A DNA stretch of 64,000 nucleotides from Branchiostoma lanceolatum (taxonomy: Eukaryota > Chordata > Leptocardii > Amphioxiformes > Branchiostomatidae), in contig NC_089740.1 in NCBI RefSeq assembly GCF_035083965.1, forward strand, positions 14,792,552 to 14,856,551. The letters run 5' to 3'. The position numbers and the translations under genes are program-made. The notes under the pieces were generated by a model, which was given only the letters and a program-made list of their open reading frames with translations, had not been told where the DNA came from and searched no databases. The stretch's first letter is position 1; the number at the start of each line of letters is the position of its first letter. Below are positions 26,401-36,189 of this stretch, piece by piece.

Positions 26401-29400
26401 GACGTCACCGGAAATGACGTGATATCCCGGGGAACACGGGTAGGTGCAGTTTTCCCCCAACAGATAAGGACAGTCGCACACGGGCCCGGTAGTGTTGGCT
26501 TGGGTCGGCGGGTCGACACACGCTCCTGGAAATCCAGCTGAAGAGATCCAGAGGTTTAAACAATCAACGCCGGTATGATAACATTTATGCAATGCATTGC
26601 AATGCAATACAATACAATACAATACAATACAATACAATACAATACAATACAATACAATACAATAAAAATACAATACACTTGCAGTCACCGCTTCGGAACT
26701 AGGTAGGGCTCTGCATTACTTACGCCAAACAAAATATGGTTGAGCGGTGAAACTGGAGAACCGGGTATTACGAACAATGCCTATGCTCCATGAGATTATA
26801 CTAGATTTGACTAGTGAACGATTAAGGCATAAAGGAAGCTACAACTTTTCTTTACCTTGAGTACAGTTGAACTTAAAGTCTCCAGGTACATCCAAAGTCC
26901 CGTAACCTACTCTACCAATGTTAGTGACTGGCTGAGGATCTGTCCAGCTCATGAAGGGTTCCTCCTCTCCAGCCCTCCCCACACCGACACTTCCGCCTTT
27001 CGACCAGCAGATCCAGAACCTTCGGAACTCGTCAGCCGATGACATCTCTGCACATTCAGAAATGTGATAACAGATACGGGTCCGCCTTTTTACCGGAATA
27101 CATCGGAATACACCGGAATACCCATAAAGGAGGGTGACATCTACCGGAATACACCATGCTTCGATGAGTCAACATCACAGGTTGCTGTATTTTGCCATAA
27201 GATAATATATCTATGGCCAAGGGAACAAGAAATCACTAGAAATTACTGATGGCGATCGACGATGGTACCCCGGCCAGTCGCCATGTTTGTTTTTCGCCAT
27301 CAGTAATTTCCAGTGATTTATTGTTCCCTTGACCATAGATATATTATCTCATGGCAAAATACAGCAACCTGTGATGTTTACTCATCAAAGCATGGTGTAT
27401 GTTGGTACATTTTGCCCTCCTTTATGGGTATTCCGATGTGTTCCGGTGAAAAGGCGGACCGACAAAATACAATTATTGGAAGTATAAATCATTTTAGCCT
27501 ATTCGCTAAAGCAGACCATATTACCTGTTGAACGATATCGTGCAACGTTGTCCCGACCTTCGTCCTTTGCAGTTCTGGCGAGTTGAGACACCCCATCTTG
27601 CAGCTTTACGCGATACCCGTCCTCATTCAAAGGGTTGATCCTGTCGTAGTTGTCGTTCTGAGTCAAAGTTGTGTCGTCATCCCACGGATAGAGGTAGACG
27701 AGGCCGAACGCATCGAGAGCACTGGTGGTGTTGACCTTGACCTCGAAGATGAAGGGGGAGGAGTTGACCTTGGGAGGGTCCCATGTCAAAGTGTCAGCCT
27801 CCAAGTGCTTTGTGATTGAACAGGATGCTGGGTGCAAGGGAGACAATGGAGCTACTTACTTACAAATAGTCCCAAAACCTCGCTTTATACCAAAACTCTG
27901 AATAGATATGTTAATGAAGTGAAGAAAAATTCATATGGTTCAATAGAATAGTAAGTCAAGACAATTGCAAGGTTGTATGCTAATAAATAAATTAGCTCAG
28001 TGCGCTGTGCCAAGTGCCTAAAAGTTCTATTCGTTTACTTCAGTTTTGACGCCCTTGTTTAATCACAAACTAAAGGGAAAATGTTTCACAAAACCCCCAA
28101 GAGAGACAAATGTCGACAAAGTCTCGCTAACAATCATTCTCGAGGAAAAAATTATCAGGCCAGTTATGTTTGCCTCAAAGGCAATATTACTCATGTTTAC
28201 GCACTGCGTTGAAATGATAATGAAATTTCTCATTTCATTTTTACGCCGAGAACGACAGTATCATTTGTGAACCTCTCATTTTGGACCAAAGGATCAGGAT
28301 AATTTCGTGATTCTAGGAAAATATAAAACTTTGAATATGTGTCATAACAATTGCCAATATTAAACCGCCAAAACTTTGTACACCAATAATCTTGCGAAAT
28401 ATGTTTTACGAAAAGGCACAGCACTAACAAAGACTCAAGAGCTGATCAGCACGCATTTCATAGAAAAAATGCAGGATCACTTCTCCAAAGAGCTGAGTTC
28501 AAATACCATCTTACCTTGACATTTTTAGAGCTTCTATCATAGTCCAAAATATGGCTTACTTTTATGAAAGAACGTATCATACAGACATAATATAGGGTAA
28601 CCTTTAAAAAAAAGTTGAATTAAATAACTACCGTATACTTTCTCGTGTATCTTAAATAAGGCTGAAAATCCTATATTTCATCAAATTTCAAAAGATTACC
28701 AAGTAAAAGCTAGATGAAACAAGAGTTCCACGACCTCATATCTCCATGAACAATTCTATTCATGCAAATGACTTACACATTTGCATAATATATGCTTGGT
28801 CATAAACACCTTTATCTAACTTACACATGTTGCAATATTGACAGTCCTATAATTTTCCAACTAGATGAATAGACCTCTTTCCAGTTACGGCGGCCATTTT
28901 GAATTCCCTGGGGTCAGCTGGGGGTCATGCACCAAAGTGAGGCTTAGGTTGGGAAACACCGGCCAGGATGGGAAACACCAGTATGATATAGCATAGGTAT
29001 TCCATCCTGGGTGGTACATTTTGCGCCTCTAATGTGAAATGCTGTGGTACATGCACCTGGCATGTGTAGAAAATATTGTTGTGGACATTTGGACTTGATT
29101 TTAGCTAAATTCTAATTTATTTTTTCATACTTTTTGACAAGTGAGTTCAGAACATTTAGTGTCAGTGCTTATACCCCCCATTTGTACTTTGCATAGCGTG
29201 TGAAATCGCACAAAACATGCACCGAAATCAGGTTGTTTTCCTTTTGAATTGGGAAGAAATCAAAGTTTGTTGGCTGTTCTAACTGTTCAGTCTCAGCAAT
29301 CACCAACAATAACAATGACCAGCATATGCGTGCTAATTGTTAGGCATAAACACCTGGTGTGTGGGTCGATCGACCTTGCACGTGCACCAGGCCTTCATAC

Positions 29401-29681
29401 AGTGGTAGAATTAAGATTTTCGCCATGCCAATCTCAGAAATGCAGAAATTGTCAATTTAGCAGGAAAAATAATCTGCTAAATTTCAGCCAACAATAATCT
29501 GGACTCAACTTTTTGTGTACTTTTATGTCGCTATAACTAAATATCATCGGGGCAAACTGACATACTGGTAAGCAAGGGGCGCACCCAGTACGGATACGTA
29601 CCTTGCCTTCCCCTCTGAGTTCTTAGTTTGCAGAATGGATCTTGGCATCCAGACATTGTCCGAAAATGTATTTCTACAAAT

Positions 29682-29717
<36 letters not shown>

Positions 29718-32700
29718 GGTCGACCCCGGGGGGGACAGGGCAGGTCCATGTACAACTTCCGACCACACCAGTCTATCTGCCATGGCCGCACTAAGGTCTT
29801 CCATGTAAATTGAGGTGTCTCTAGATAGAGCTCCCGGGAAAGTCAGCAAATAACTTACTACCCGCAAAGATGCCAGCTGGGTATTTTAATGTTTTCTAGG
29901 GTCTAATCCTACTAGTGATCAGCTATTACAGCATACCTTCACCTATGCAAAGTAAAAATGGATATACAATATCAATGCAAACACTGATATGCATTTCTGA
30001 GATTGGCATGGCAAAAATCTTAATTCTATATGTATACCACTGTATGAAGGCCTGGTGCACTTGCAAGCTGGATCGACCCACACACCAGGTGTTTATGCCT
30101 AACAATAACATGCATATGCTGGTTTGAGATTAAAATATATTTTCACTTAAACCTTGCTTAAAGCAAATTATGGTTTAAGATCTTTGTCTACTAGATAGAA
30201 ATTTAACAGTATGTAACGGTTATGGGGGCAAAGTGTTATAAACAAAGAACGGGCTAGAGTGAAAAATATTATAGAAACCACTACTACACTGCCGCCCCAA
30301 CAGGCAAAAATGATAAAATTTCGAAGACACTGAACGTTTAGAACAGCCAACAAACTTTGATTTCTTCCCAATTCAAAAGGAAATCAATTTTTGTGGGATT
30401 TCACGCGGTCCAATCTATGCAAAGTACAAATGGGGGGTATAAGCACTGACACTAAATGTTCTGAACTCACTCATCAAAAAGTATGAAAAATGAATTGGAA
30501 TTTAGCTAAAATCAAGTCCAAATATCCACAACAATATTTTCTACACATGCCAGGTGCATGTACCACTGCATTTCACATTAGAGGCGCAAAATGTACCACC
30601 CAGGATGGAATACCTATGCTATATCATACTGGTGTTTCCCATCCTGGCCGGTGTTTCCCAACCTAAGCCTCACTTTGGTGCATGACCCCCAGCTGACCCC
30701 AGGGAATTCAAAATGGCCGCCGTAACTGGAAAGAGGTCTATTATGGTGTTTTTTGCATTAATTATGCAAATTAGGACTTTATTTGTATAATTGGTATCTG
30801 TTGATGCTCCACTTTCCATAAACTACATATGTTACATGTATTTGAGTCTGATAATGGAAAACACTGCTAATATAGATTTTCCTCATTAGCTATGTGAATC
30901 AAGTCCTAATTAGCATGATTTGCACTACATTGTGTTTATCTCTATCTAAGCTACTTGCATACTAAATATCATAGAAATCCTTTGTTCCTTTGTTCGGTTA
31001 TTCTCCTCAGAAAATTTTCACAAAAACGCCCCTGCAGTTCCAGAGGAAGCTGCTAGGGGCCCAAACCTACACCACTTCTTTATTACATCACAAGCTATCT
31101 GCAACCCAAAAATCAAGACCACAGCACGTCCAGGTCAAAAGATACAAAATTGAAGTTCTGCTGCAGTACCAACGTCACATACCAGGGGCCCAAAATCGAC
31201 CTTGAATTTCGGCTTCACAACACCCGCCTATATACCAAATATCATTGTAATCCATTTGGAGGCTCTTGAGTTATGCTGACTGGAGTGGTGCGGAAACACA
31301 AACAGACGGACAGACAGACAGACACACCCAAAACTATGTCTCCATTTTTCATGGAGATAATAACTTTCGTGTTTTGAAGGATTCGGCAAATATTCTAACA
31401 ACCTTACATATCATAGTAAGCTAACCATTAAAAAAATAGGTATCGGGTAGTTGAAACCACCCCTTATCCAACACGAGTAGTACGTATGATGATGCCACTA
31501 ATCGTGCAATCGACACCTGTGCTTGGACAATATTGCTCCGAATTCTACTAGATTTTCAATGCCTTTTAATTTGCTATATCTGACCTCTCAATTTGCAAGC
31601 TGCATTCGATTGTTGATTTTGAATTGATATATTCTTTATTCCCAATGTTTTCTTGATACACAGTAATATTCAAATATTTCAATGAATTATCATGTTGTTG
31701 TTTTTGCTGTCCAATAAATAGTAATGCCCGAGCTCCAATTCAGCCAATGGGCTGCCATTGTTCGCGACATGTGTGAGTTACTCAATAAACCTTTACTACT
31801 AATAGTACGACACGAGAATATTTTTTTACACTTTTCTGTCGGTAAAGCGACAAATAGTTTAATATAATTCTTATAGTTTATCTGTGATGCTCAGTCTAAA
31901 ACTGTTTGGAGAACACTTGTAATATTTCGCGCTTGGTGAAACAATTTCTATGAAGAGCTCGACCCCTGGTGTTTTCTCAAGGACGGCCTGTCGAGCCCAA
32001 TTACTTTGTACACAAGTCACGGAAATGTATCGAACACACCCTAAGTATAAACTGGGAGTAGTAGTGGACAACCTCATGCCAACCGTACACACTCACGCCA
32101 TATCTTAAGAAAACACGCTGTAGCCGCATGTTCCTGTTTAGAACTTTTTTTCGAGCCCCCGCCCAAAGTATAAACTGTTTGGAGAACACGTTGAATATTA
32201 CGCACAGTAAAACAGTTTCTATGATAGGCAAATCGTCTTATCATGCCTACCGTCTAAGCTTGTTGTAGTAACTAGGTGATGTGCACGTACCCTACCAACT
32301 GGATTTGGGGTTAAATAGAGTGTTTGGGGGTCCTTACCCATTTTACCTGGACCAAAGGAATAAAAAGGGGTTAAAACTAATAAAAGAGTGACTTTTCTTT
32401 CCCTTTTCGCCCCCGCCCCAAAAAAGGTTTGGATTGGAGCACACCCAGGATTGAGTATCGTTTTACAAGATGGAGGATCATACGCATATTACAGGCATTT
32501 GTAGTTTTGGGTTTTTACTCATATGTTAGATATCAATTAAATACTGGAACTCCCAGGTTCTGAATATAAGGGTGTGACGTGGATGTAAGTCAGAGGATGC
32601 GGGTTTACACACACGTTTTTGAGTCGCAAGGAAAAAAAACCTGGACCACTTAAGTAGCATTTTCTAGTAGGAAAACTTGACTACATGTATATCAGCCCAG

Positions 32701-32849
32701 GGCTCCTCACACACATTAAGGCGTCGACTCCGAAAACATGTGCGTACATCGGGCCAACTCAGACAATGATAGATCCCACCTTTCACGCCTGCTGCACTGA
32801 TAAGAATGATGCAGGTGATCATGAGGACAAAACCATGTGGTGGAGCCAT
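10465..32849 (-). CDS. Polycystin-1-like protein with three FA-CCP cassettes and three EGFs (34 exons)
   Basis: Gene model read from exon frames and splice sites. Exons in order: 32780-32849, 27525-27827, 26856-27047, 26343-26537, 24666-24962, 24378-24569, 24057-24251, 22378-22674, 22095-22286, 21678-21872, 21213-21335, 20884-21006, 20327-20449, 19786-20034, 19378-19541, 19167-19254, 18651-18847, 18126-18350, 17380-17950, 17004-17176, 16117-16362, 15646-15906, 15284-15444, 14863-14955, 14127-14673, 13809-13959, 13312-13502, 13009-13183, 12749-12899, 12038-12519, 11590-11750, 11217-11471, 10914-11061, 10465-10625. They sum to 2448 codons plus stop, with every phase matching. Domains: signal 1-23; FA/CCP 24-253, 254-481, 482-709; EGF 710-832; Thr-rich stalk 833-970; GAIN-like 971-1388; TM1 about 1445; PLAT about 1475-1640; the remaining membrane segments and PKD channel to 2448. 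An 11-TM receptor/channel subunit of the PKD1 family at the plasma or ciliary membrane is inferred from the family. Which vertebrate PKD1L gene is closest cannot be told here. Confidence 0.87.
11590..13502 (-). CDS. Minus gene: TM6, TOP/polycystin domain and TM7-9 (exons 27-31)
   Basis: Exons 13312-13502, 13009-13183, 12749-12899, 12038-12519 and 11590-11750. TM6 is [20 protein letters not shown]. It is followed by the extracellular TOP domain, with [33 protein letters not shown] and [10 protein letters not shown], then [15 protein letters not shown]7 lies in [22 protein letters not shown]8 in [20 protein letters not shown], and TM9 in [20 protein letters not shown]. The exon at 12749 is 151 bp, six bases longer than its partner in the plus gene (two extra codons near [10 protein letters not shown]). 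It is the only length difference in the shared 20-exon block. Confidence 0.87.
13809..14673 (-). CDS. Minus gene: TM2-TM5 block (exons 25-26)
   Basis: Exons 14127-14673 (547 bp) and 13809-13959. They begin [20 protein letters not shown] and encode the polycystin-1-type membrane bundle after [62 protein letters not shown] and [21 protein letters not shown] basic cytoplasmic loop follows ([18 protein letters not shown]) leading to TM6. The mirror exons in the plus gene are 49207-49753 and 49968-50118, with identical lengths. Confidence 0.87.
14863..15906 (-). CDS. Minus gene: PLAT domain (exons 22-24)
   Basis: Exons 15646-15906, 15284-15444 and 14863-14955. Hallmarks of an intracellular PLAT/LH2 beta-sandwich are visible: [20 protein letters not shown], the S-E-G-R-T loop, [37 protein letters not shown] and the terminal PCYTWLSS. 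In PKD1-family proteins this domain lies between TM1 and TM2 and binds lipids or calcium; that function is inferred from the family. Confidence 0.88.
16117..17176 (-). CDS. Minus gene: GPS-like motif and TM1 (exons 20-21)
   Basis: Exons 17004-17176 and 16117-16362. The Cys/Trp pattern runs [18 protein letters not shown] and then [16 protein letters not shown]. This is a GPCR-proteolysis-site layout, but the usual C-x-H-L-T cleavage end reads C-T-C-D-M-T, without the His. TM1 is [17 protein letters not shown]. The donor after 17004 is the weak GTTTTA, and the plus gene has the same one. Cleavage is therefore uncertain. Confidence 0.82.
17380..19254 (-). CDS. Minus gene: GAIN-like region (exons 16-19)
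   Basis: Exons 19167-19254, 18651-18847, 18126-18350 and 17380-17950. The first three give helical segments ([56 protein letters not shown]). This is followed by the beta-rich [20 protein letters not shown] and [14 protein letters not shown]. The 571-bp exon holds [20 protein letters not shown] and a long beta-rich stretch. Layout and position before the GPS match the GAIN region of PKD1-like proteins. No long REJ module is seen. Confidence 0.78.
19378..20034 (-). CDS. Minus gene: Thr/Ser/Pro-rich mucin-like stalk (exons 14-15)
   Basis: Exons 19786-20034 (249 bp) and 19378-19541 (164 bp). The first is dense in Thr ([20 protein letters not shown]...); the second has [20 protein letters not shown] and [17 protein letters not shown]. 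It is probably an O-glycosylated stalk separating the binding modules from the GAIN region. The first exon is 39 bp longer than its partner in the plus gene, as expected for repeat-rich coding sequence. Confidence 0.83.
20327..20449 (-). CDS. Minus gene: calcium-binding EGF 3 (exon 13)
   Basis: One phase 1-1 exon of 123 bp encoding [20 protein letters not shown]... up to [18 protein letters not shown]. It has the six Cys of an EGF and the D-x-D-E calcium-binding start. Confidence 0.88.
20884..21006 (-). CDS. Minus gene: calcium-binding EGF 2 (exon 12)
   Basis: A 123-bp phase 1-1 exon encoding [20 protein letters not shown]... and ending [16 protein letters not shown]. The C-x-N-x4-Y-x-C-x-C Asp/Asn-hydroxylation signature is present ([12 protein letters not shown]). 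Confidence 0.88.
21213..21335 (-). CDS. Minus gene: calcium-binding EGF 1 (exon 11)
   Basis: A 123-bp phase 1-1 exon encoding [20 protein letters not shown]... and ending [16 protein letters not shown]. Very close to EGF 2, 3 and the single EGF of the plus gene, so the EGF exon itself has been duplicated within the gene. Confidence 0.88.
21678..22674 (-). CDS. Minus gene: FA-CCP cassette 3 (exons 8-10)
   Basis: Exons 22378-22674 and 22095-22286 encode one farnesoic-acid O-methyltransferase-like (Methyltransf_FA) domain in two halves. The first has [31 protein letters not shown] and LLLYPW. The second has [20 protein letters not shown] and [10 protein letters not shown]. Exon 21678-21872 encodes a Sushi/CCP domain ([20 protein letters not shown] ... 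[10 protein letters not shown]). All three exons are phase 1-1. Despite the domain name, no methyltransferase active site is expected; a binding role in the ectodomain is inferred. Confidence 0.87.
21953..22056 (+). mobile_element. Short LINE 3'-end insertion with 8-bp target duplication
   Basis: In the intron of cassette 3, an 88-bp insert (21961-22048) is bounded by TAGTAAGC at 21953-21960 and 22049-22056. The matching intron of cassette 2 (24334-24350) has a single uninterrupted TAGTAAGC. The insert reads as the 3' end of a LINE (frame ...[19 protein letters not shown]) and ends in (AAGT)n. This is a filled/empty-site pair within one gene. Confidence 0.75.
24057..24962 (-). CDS. Minus gene: FA-CCP cassette 2 (exons 5-7)
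   Basis: Exons 24666-24962 and 24378-24569 (FA domain halves) and 24057-24251 (CCP). The FA halves read [20 protein letters not shown] and [20 protein letters not shown] with [15 protein letters not shown]. The CCP reads [20 protein letters not shown] and ends PDFFCQG. Exon lengths (297, 192, 195) equal those of cassette 3. Differences cluster at FA surface positions ([15 protein letters not shown]). Confidence 0.87.
26343..27827 (-). CDS. Minus gene: FA-CCP cassette 1 (exons 2-4)
   Basis: Exons 27525-27827 (303 bp), 26856-27047 (192 bp) and 26343-26537 (195 bp). The first FA half reads [20 protein letters not shown] and [17 protein letters not shown], longer and more diverged than the others. 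The second half keeps [12 protein letters not shown] and [11 protein letters not shown]. The CCP reads [20 protein letters not shown]. The phase-1 start accepts the signal exon at 32780 across a 4.95-kb intron. Confidence 0.86.
26588..26664. repeat. (AATAC)n microsatellite
   Basis: A pure 'atacaatacaatac' pentanucleotide run, led by an 'aatgc' variant, in the intron between the cassette-1 CCP and FA exons. Confidence 0.95.
27079..27460. repeat. Fold-back (MITE-like) element
   Basis: Arms 27079-27255 and 27294-27460 are imperfect reverse complements: GGTCCGCCTTTTTACCGG at one end against AAAAGGCGGACC at the other, and ATTACTGATGGCGA against TCGCCATCAGTAATT at the centre. The spacer is under 40 bp. 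It lies in the intron that splits the cassette-1 FA domain and has no coding content, so it looks like a non-autonomous DNA element. Confidence 0.8.
28868..30742. repeat. Large inverted-repeat element, about 1.9 kb
   Basis: The left end AATAGACCTCTTTCCAG and right end CTGGAAAGAGGTCTATT are reverse complements. The match continues inward for roughly 580-760 bp with small gaps, for example 'ggtgcatgaccccc' against 'gggggtcatgcacc' and the 'aggccttcatacagtg' region. The centre (about 29450-29985) includes a short (ATC)n run at 29682-29717. No transposase frame is visible, so it is a non-autonomous fold-back or a collapsed palindrome. It sits in intron 1 of the minus gene. Confidence 0.85.
30743..31440. 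other. Dispersed-repeat-like intron sequence
   Basis: Non-coding sequence in intron 1 with transposon-like end text ('gacagacagacagacacacc', 'ctccatttttcatggagataataac'). No gene is supported. The open frames here (about 70 codons) show no recognisable domain. Confidence 0.4.
31441..32300 (-). repeat. Intron-1 copies of the array's 'ctcgacccctg' element
   Basis: Sequence downstream of the minus-gene signal exon resembles the array intron: 'gagctcgacccctggtg' with 'gacggcctgtcgagccca' near 31955-32000, then the 'cgaacacaccctaagtata' phrase. The same element follows each array signal exon and, reversed, the plus-gene signal exon (38160-38250). So the duplicated cassette includes intron 1 sequence as well as promoter and exon. 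Confidence 0.6.
32780..32849 (-). CDS. Signal-peptide first exon of the minus polycystin-like gene
   Basis: ATG at 32849; [20 protein letters not shown] followed by GVK, ending in phase 1 at G|GTGGGA. It is homologous to the array exons and the plus-gene exon. It starts the minus gene because its phase joins exon 27825-27525 (G+CA = Ala). Upstream, the CRE has drifted to TGATGTCA near 33079. Confidence 0.78.
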
Positions 32850-33208
32850 CCTACTAGCGGGCGTGTCGCTCAGAGTCGACGGGAGAAGACGCGAGGGTGG
32901 CCGTAGGATTTACGTCTCTGCTACGGTGATTTTCAATCCGTGCTCTCCGTGCTTTGCTTTCGATATGTAAAGCTCTCACAACTATAGGTACCACTACGGA
33001 TCAATGGCACAAGGGTCTACATCCTCGTCGCTTTTTTTTTTCTCACTCCTGTATCAAATGATGGTGGAAACGCCCAGTGATGTCATGATGAAAAATGGGG
33101 CGAGACCAACAACAATAAGAGGAGGTACATACCCAAACATTGTATGATGTATAACGGTTCCACTGTAATTTTAAACAGTGTGCAACATTTCATTTTCAAC
33201 ATTGAAAG

Positions 33209-34250
33209 CGATTTGCGATTTTATGGAGTTAATTTAACATCGCATGTATTTTAACATCGGGTGCATTTTTTGCCATTCTCTACCTTTTACCTGCAGGTGT
33301 TTTAAAGGTCGCAACGTGACGCACTGTGTCCTTGTCCCTTTTTATGGGTTATACATTATTATGGTAAAACCGAGGGAAGAGTTAGACCCTGTGCTCTCAT
33401 GTAGAACTAAGAAATGAGAAAACCCATTATGTCGCACCAAAAAGCGTCAGCCCTCTAGATAGTACATGGTTATACTATTGCACTAAGTCATGTAGTCTGT
33501 GGATAGTTTCATCAGGTTGGTGCAATGGTGAGAAAGTAGATAAGTTCTTTAAACATGGCAAGGTGGTAAGCAAACAGTTCATGAATTCAGTTATCTTCCT
33601 TATGGCGATACTGACTGGTTCTGCTGACTGACCGGTTCTACGCAATTTGAATGAAATTCGGTCCCAAACGTGACAGACTTTTTATGAAAAGCTCGACCCC
33701 TGGTGTTTTCTCAGGGACAGCCTGTCGAGCCCAAATACTTTGTAATCCAGTCATGGAAATGTGTCGAACACACCCAAGGTATAGATTGTTTGGAAAACAC
33801 GTTGGACAATATGTACAGTAAAACAGTCTCTATGAGAAGTTAGGCAAATCGTCTTATCATGCCTACCATGCAACACTTCATTTTGTACCTTGAAACCAAG
33901 TTGCGATTTTATGGAGTTAATTTAACATCGGGTGCATTGTAACATCGGGTGTATTTTTTGTCATTCTCTACCTTTTACCTGCAGGCGTTTTGAAGGTTAC
34001 AGCGTGACGCACTATGTCCTTGTCCCTTTTTATGGGTTATATATTATTATGGTAAAACCGAGGGAAGAGTTATGAGATCCTGTGCTCTCATGTAGAACTA
34101 AGAAATGAGAAAACCCATTATGTCGCACCAAAAAGCGTCAGCCCTCAAGATAGTACATGTTTATACTATTGCACTAAGTCATGTAGTCTGAGGATAGTTT
34201 CATCCGTTGGTGCAATGGTGCGAAAGTAGATAAGTTCTTTAAACATGACT
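33209..34250. repeat. Direct repeat of about 340 bp in the divergent intergenic region
   Basis: About 33209-33546 and 33900-34250 are near-identical, offset by about 690 bp ('cattctctaccttttacctgcagg', 'gttatgggttatacattattatgg' and 'gcaccaaaaagcgtcagccc' types of shared text). A shorter block ('ccttatggcgatactgactgg ... cggtcccaaacgtgac') occurs at about 33590, 34510 and 34717. No gene is seen between 32850 and 34860. Confidence 0.75.
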
Positions 34251-34625
34251 GGTGGAATTAGCGTCCCCTTAGCCTGGACCAACAAACTGTACAACTCATT
34301 CCACCACTATACCATCCGTCTGTACAACAGACAATTGCAGACTGCGTCGTAGTTTATGTTTTGTTATATTGTGTACATAGCTATGTTGTGTAAGATCAAC
34401 GTAATTCAGAAGTGCATGTATCTGTATGAGTTATATGTACTTCTGTGAGGTTGGTGTAAACAAATAAAGATCTGAGAAGATTTTAGAAGAAACATGGCAA
34501 GGTGATCAGCAAACATTTCAGTGATCTTCCTTATGGCAATACTGACTGGTTCTTCTGACTGACCGGTTCTACGCAATTTGACTGAAATGCGGTCCCAAAC
34601 GTGACTGTGTTTATATCCCACCATC

Positions 34626-34697
34626 ACGGTTCATGGCTGGAGCAGATTTTTCTATCCAAACAGCTTCTTTAATCCAACGAGTGCATCTGATAGCCAG
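34626..34697. repeat. Direct repeat flanking the Penelope-like element, left copy
   Basis: ACGGTTCATGGCTGG...GCAGATTTTTCTATCC...ATCCAACGAGTGCATCT matches 36417-36490 just right of the element. It is an older host duplication around the insertion site, too long for a simple target duplication. Confidence 0.55.
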
Positions 34698-34859
34698 GGG
34701 GCAGGGTAAGCAGACATTTCAGTGATCTTCATTATGGCAATACTGACTAGTACTACTTCGCAATTTGAATAGAATGCGGTCCCAAACGTGACTGAGTTTA
34801 TACACCCACCATAACGGTTCATACGTCGATGAAGATTAGACATCCAGGTAATAAGATAC

Positions 34860-35083
34860 GCCAAAAATGCAATTACTCAAACAACTGGATATGATTTTGG
34901 AAACGGTCAGACGTTTCAAGTAGCATCCACTACTTTTCGTCAGTGACTGTGAGCAAGATCAGTTGAACAGCAGGTTTATAACCACGAACTATGAATTGAT
35001 ATGCAAATAAGGAGAAGACAAATTTTTAGACAGTCCAATGGAAAGCAAATTAGACAACTCAAGACAAGGTTGAAGTAAAAGGG
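34860..35083 (-). repeat. Penelope pseudo-LTR arm, left (inverted)
   Basis: From GCCAAAAATGCAATTACTC to GTTGAAGTAAAAGGG, the reverse complement of the right arm. Mirror positions sum to 71273 throughout, so there is no net indel between arms. Confidence 0.88.
34882..34965 (-). ncRNA. Hammerhead-ribozyme-like motif, left arm
   Basis: Minus-strand copy of the motif at 36308-36391, identical in its core: CTGACGA (34937-34943), the stem II hairpin, and GAAACGTC (34910-34917). See the right-arm entry for the folding. Confidence 0.5.
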
Positions 35084-35842
35084 CAATTCTTCCAACAACT
35101 GCACGGCTGTGCTATGGGTTCACCAGTTTCGCCCATCGTGGTAAACCTGTACATGGAGAAATTTGAGAACAAAGCCCTCAGTACTTTCAAGGACACTCCC
35201 CCGGCCAACTGGTTCCGTTATGTAGATGACACTTGGTGCAGACTAAAGAAGAGAGTAGCTGATGATTTCTTTGAACATATCAACCAGATAGATGAGAACA
35301 TCAAGTTCACACAGGAGTCGAGTCATGATAATATGCTCCCTTTCCTAGACACCAAAACCATCATAGAGAAGGATGGTCGCCTCCAGTTCGAAGTATACAG
35401 GAAGCCGACCCATACCGATCAGTATCTGGCCTTTGATTCTCACCACCCTTTGGAACACAAACTGGCAGTTATAAAAACTCTCTTTCATCGGGCAGACAAC
35501 ATCATCACCTCAGACACGGCCAAAACAGACGAACATAGACACCTCCGAGGTGCCCTGAGCAAATGTGGCTACCAAAGATGGACTTTCAACAAAGCCCTCA
35601 AACCGTCTGACCAGTCCAAGAAAACGCCTAAGTGTACACCGTTGACCAACAGAAACAAGGCCAACATCACTATTCCATATGTACAAGGAGTGTCCGAAAA
35701 ACTCCGACGGATCTTCCAAAACTTCAACATTGCCACCAACTTCAAACCTCAATCAACTCTCAGACAAAGACTGGTACATCCTAAAGACCGACCCCGCAAA
35801 GGCAGCAAGGCCGATGTCATCTACAGACTGACTCAAATGTGA
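35084..35842 (+). pseudogene. Penelope-type reverse transcriptase, C-terminal part
   Basis: The open frame from 35084 (QFFQQLHGCAMGSPVSPIV) has the active-site box FRYVDDTW, then HDNMLPFLDTKTI, EVYRKPTHTDQYL and a thumb-like C-terminus (SEKLRRIFQNFNI). The frame ends in a stop at 35842 through a shift just before the nuclease region. The fingers and N-terminal half are missing, so it cannot be active. Confidence 0.9.
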
Positions 35843-36158
35843 AGAACCCAACTGCAACAACACTTATTATTATATATATTATATCGGAGAGACCAGCCGA
35901 TCACTTAATGAAAGGTACAAAGAACATTGCGCTAACCGCTACTCCTCGGCCATTTTCCACCACCTAAAACACAACCAGGGGCACTCGTTCAATCTCGAAT
36001 CCACTGATATCCTTGACCGTGAACCCCGCTGGTTCGAACGTGGAGTAAAGGAGGCAATATATGAGAGGATATACAATCCAACCCTCAACAGGAAAGGAGG
36101 GCTTAGGGTGGAACTGTTTGGCACTTGGGACATAGCCTTGGGGGCAAACCAGCTTTAG
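35838..36158 (+). pseudogene. GIY-YIG endonuclease domain of the Penelope-like element
   Basis: A second frame, overlapping the reverse transcriptase stop, encodes CEEPNCNNTYYYIYYIGETS. It continues SLNERYKEHC, HHLKHNQGHSFNLES and EREPRW-like IDREPRWFERGVKEAIYER, ending ALGANQL stop at 36156-36158. The YIG and the downstream R, H and E positions are those of the Penelope GIY-YIG nuclease. It is out of frame with the reverse transcriptase by one base. Confidence 0.85.
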
Positions 36159-36189
36159 CTCCTATATCAAAACAATGGGAGCTATTGTC

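Noticed and set aside
30990-31205. Open frame of 71 codons in intron 1 of the minus gene
   Set aside because: Lies in dispersed-repeat text and has no recognisable domain.
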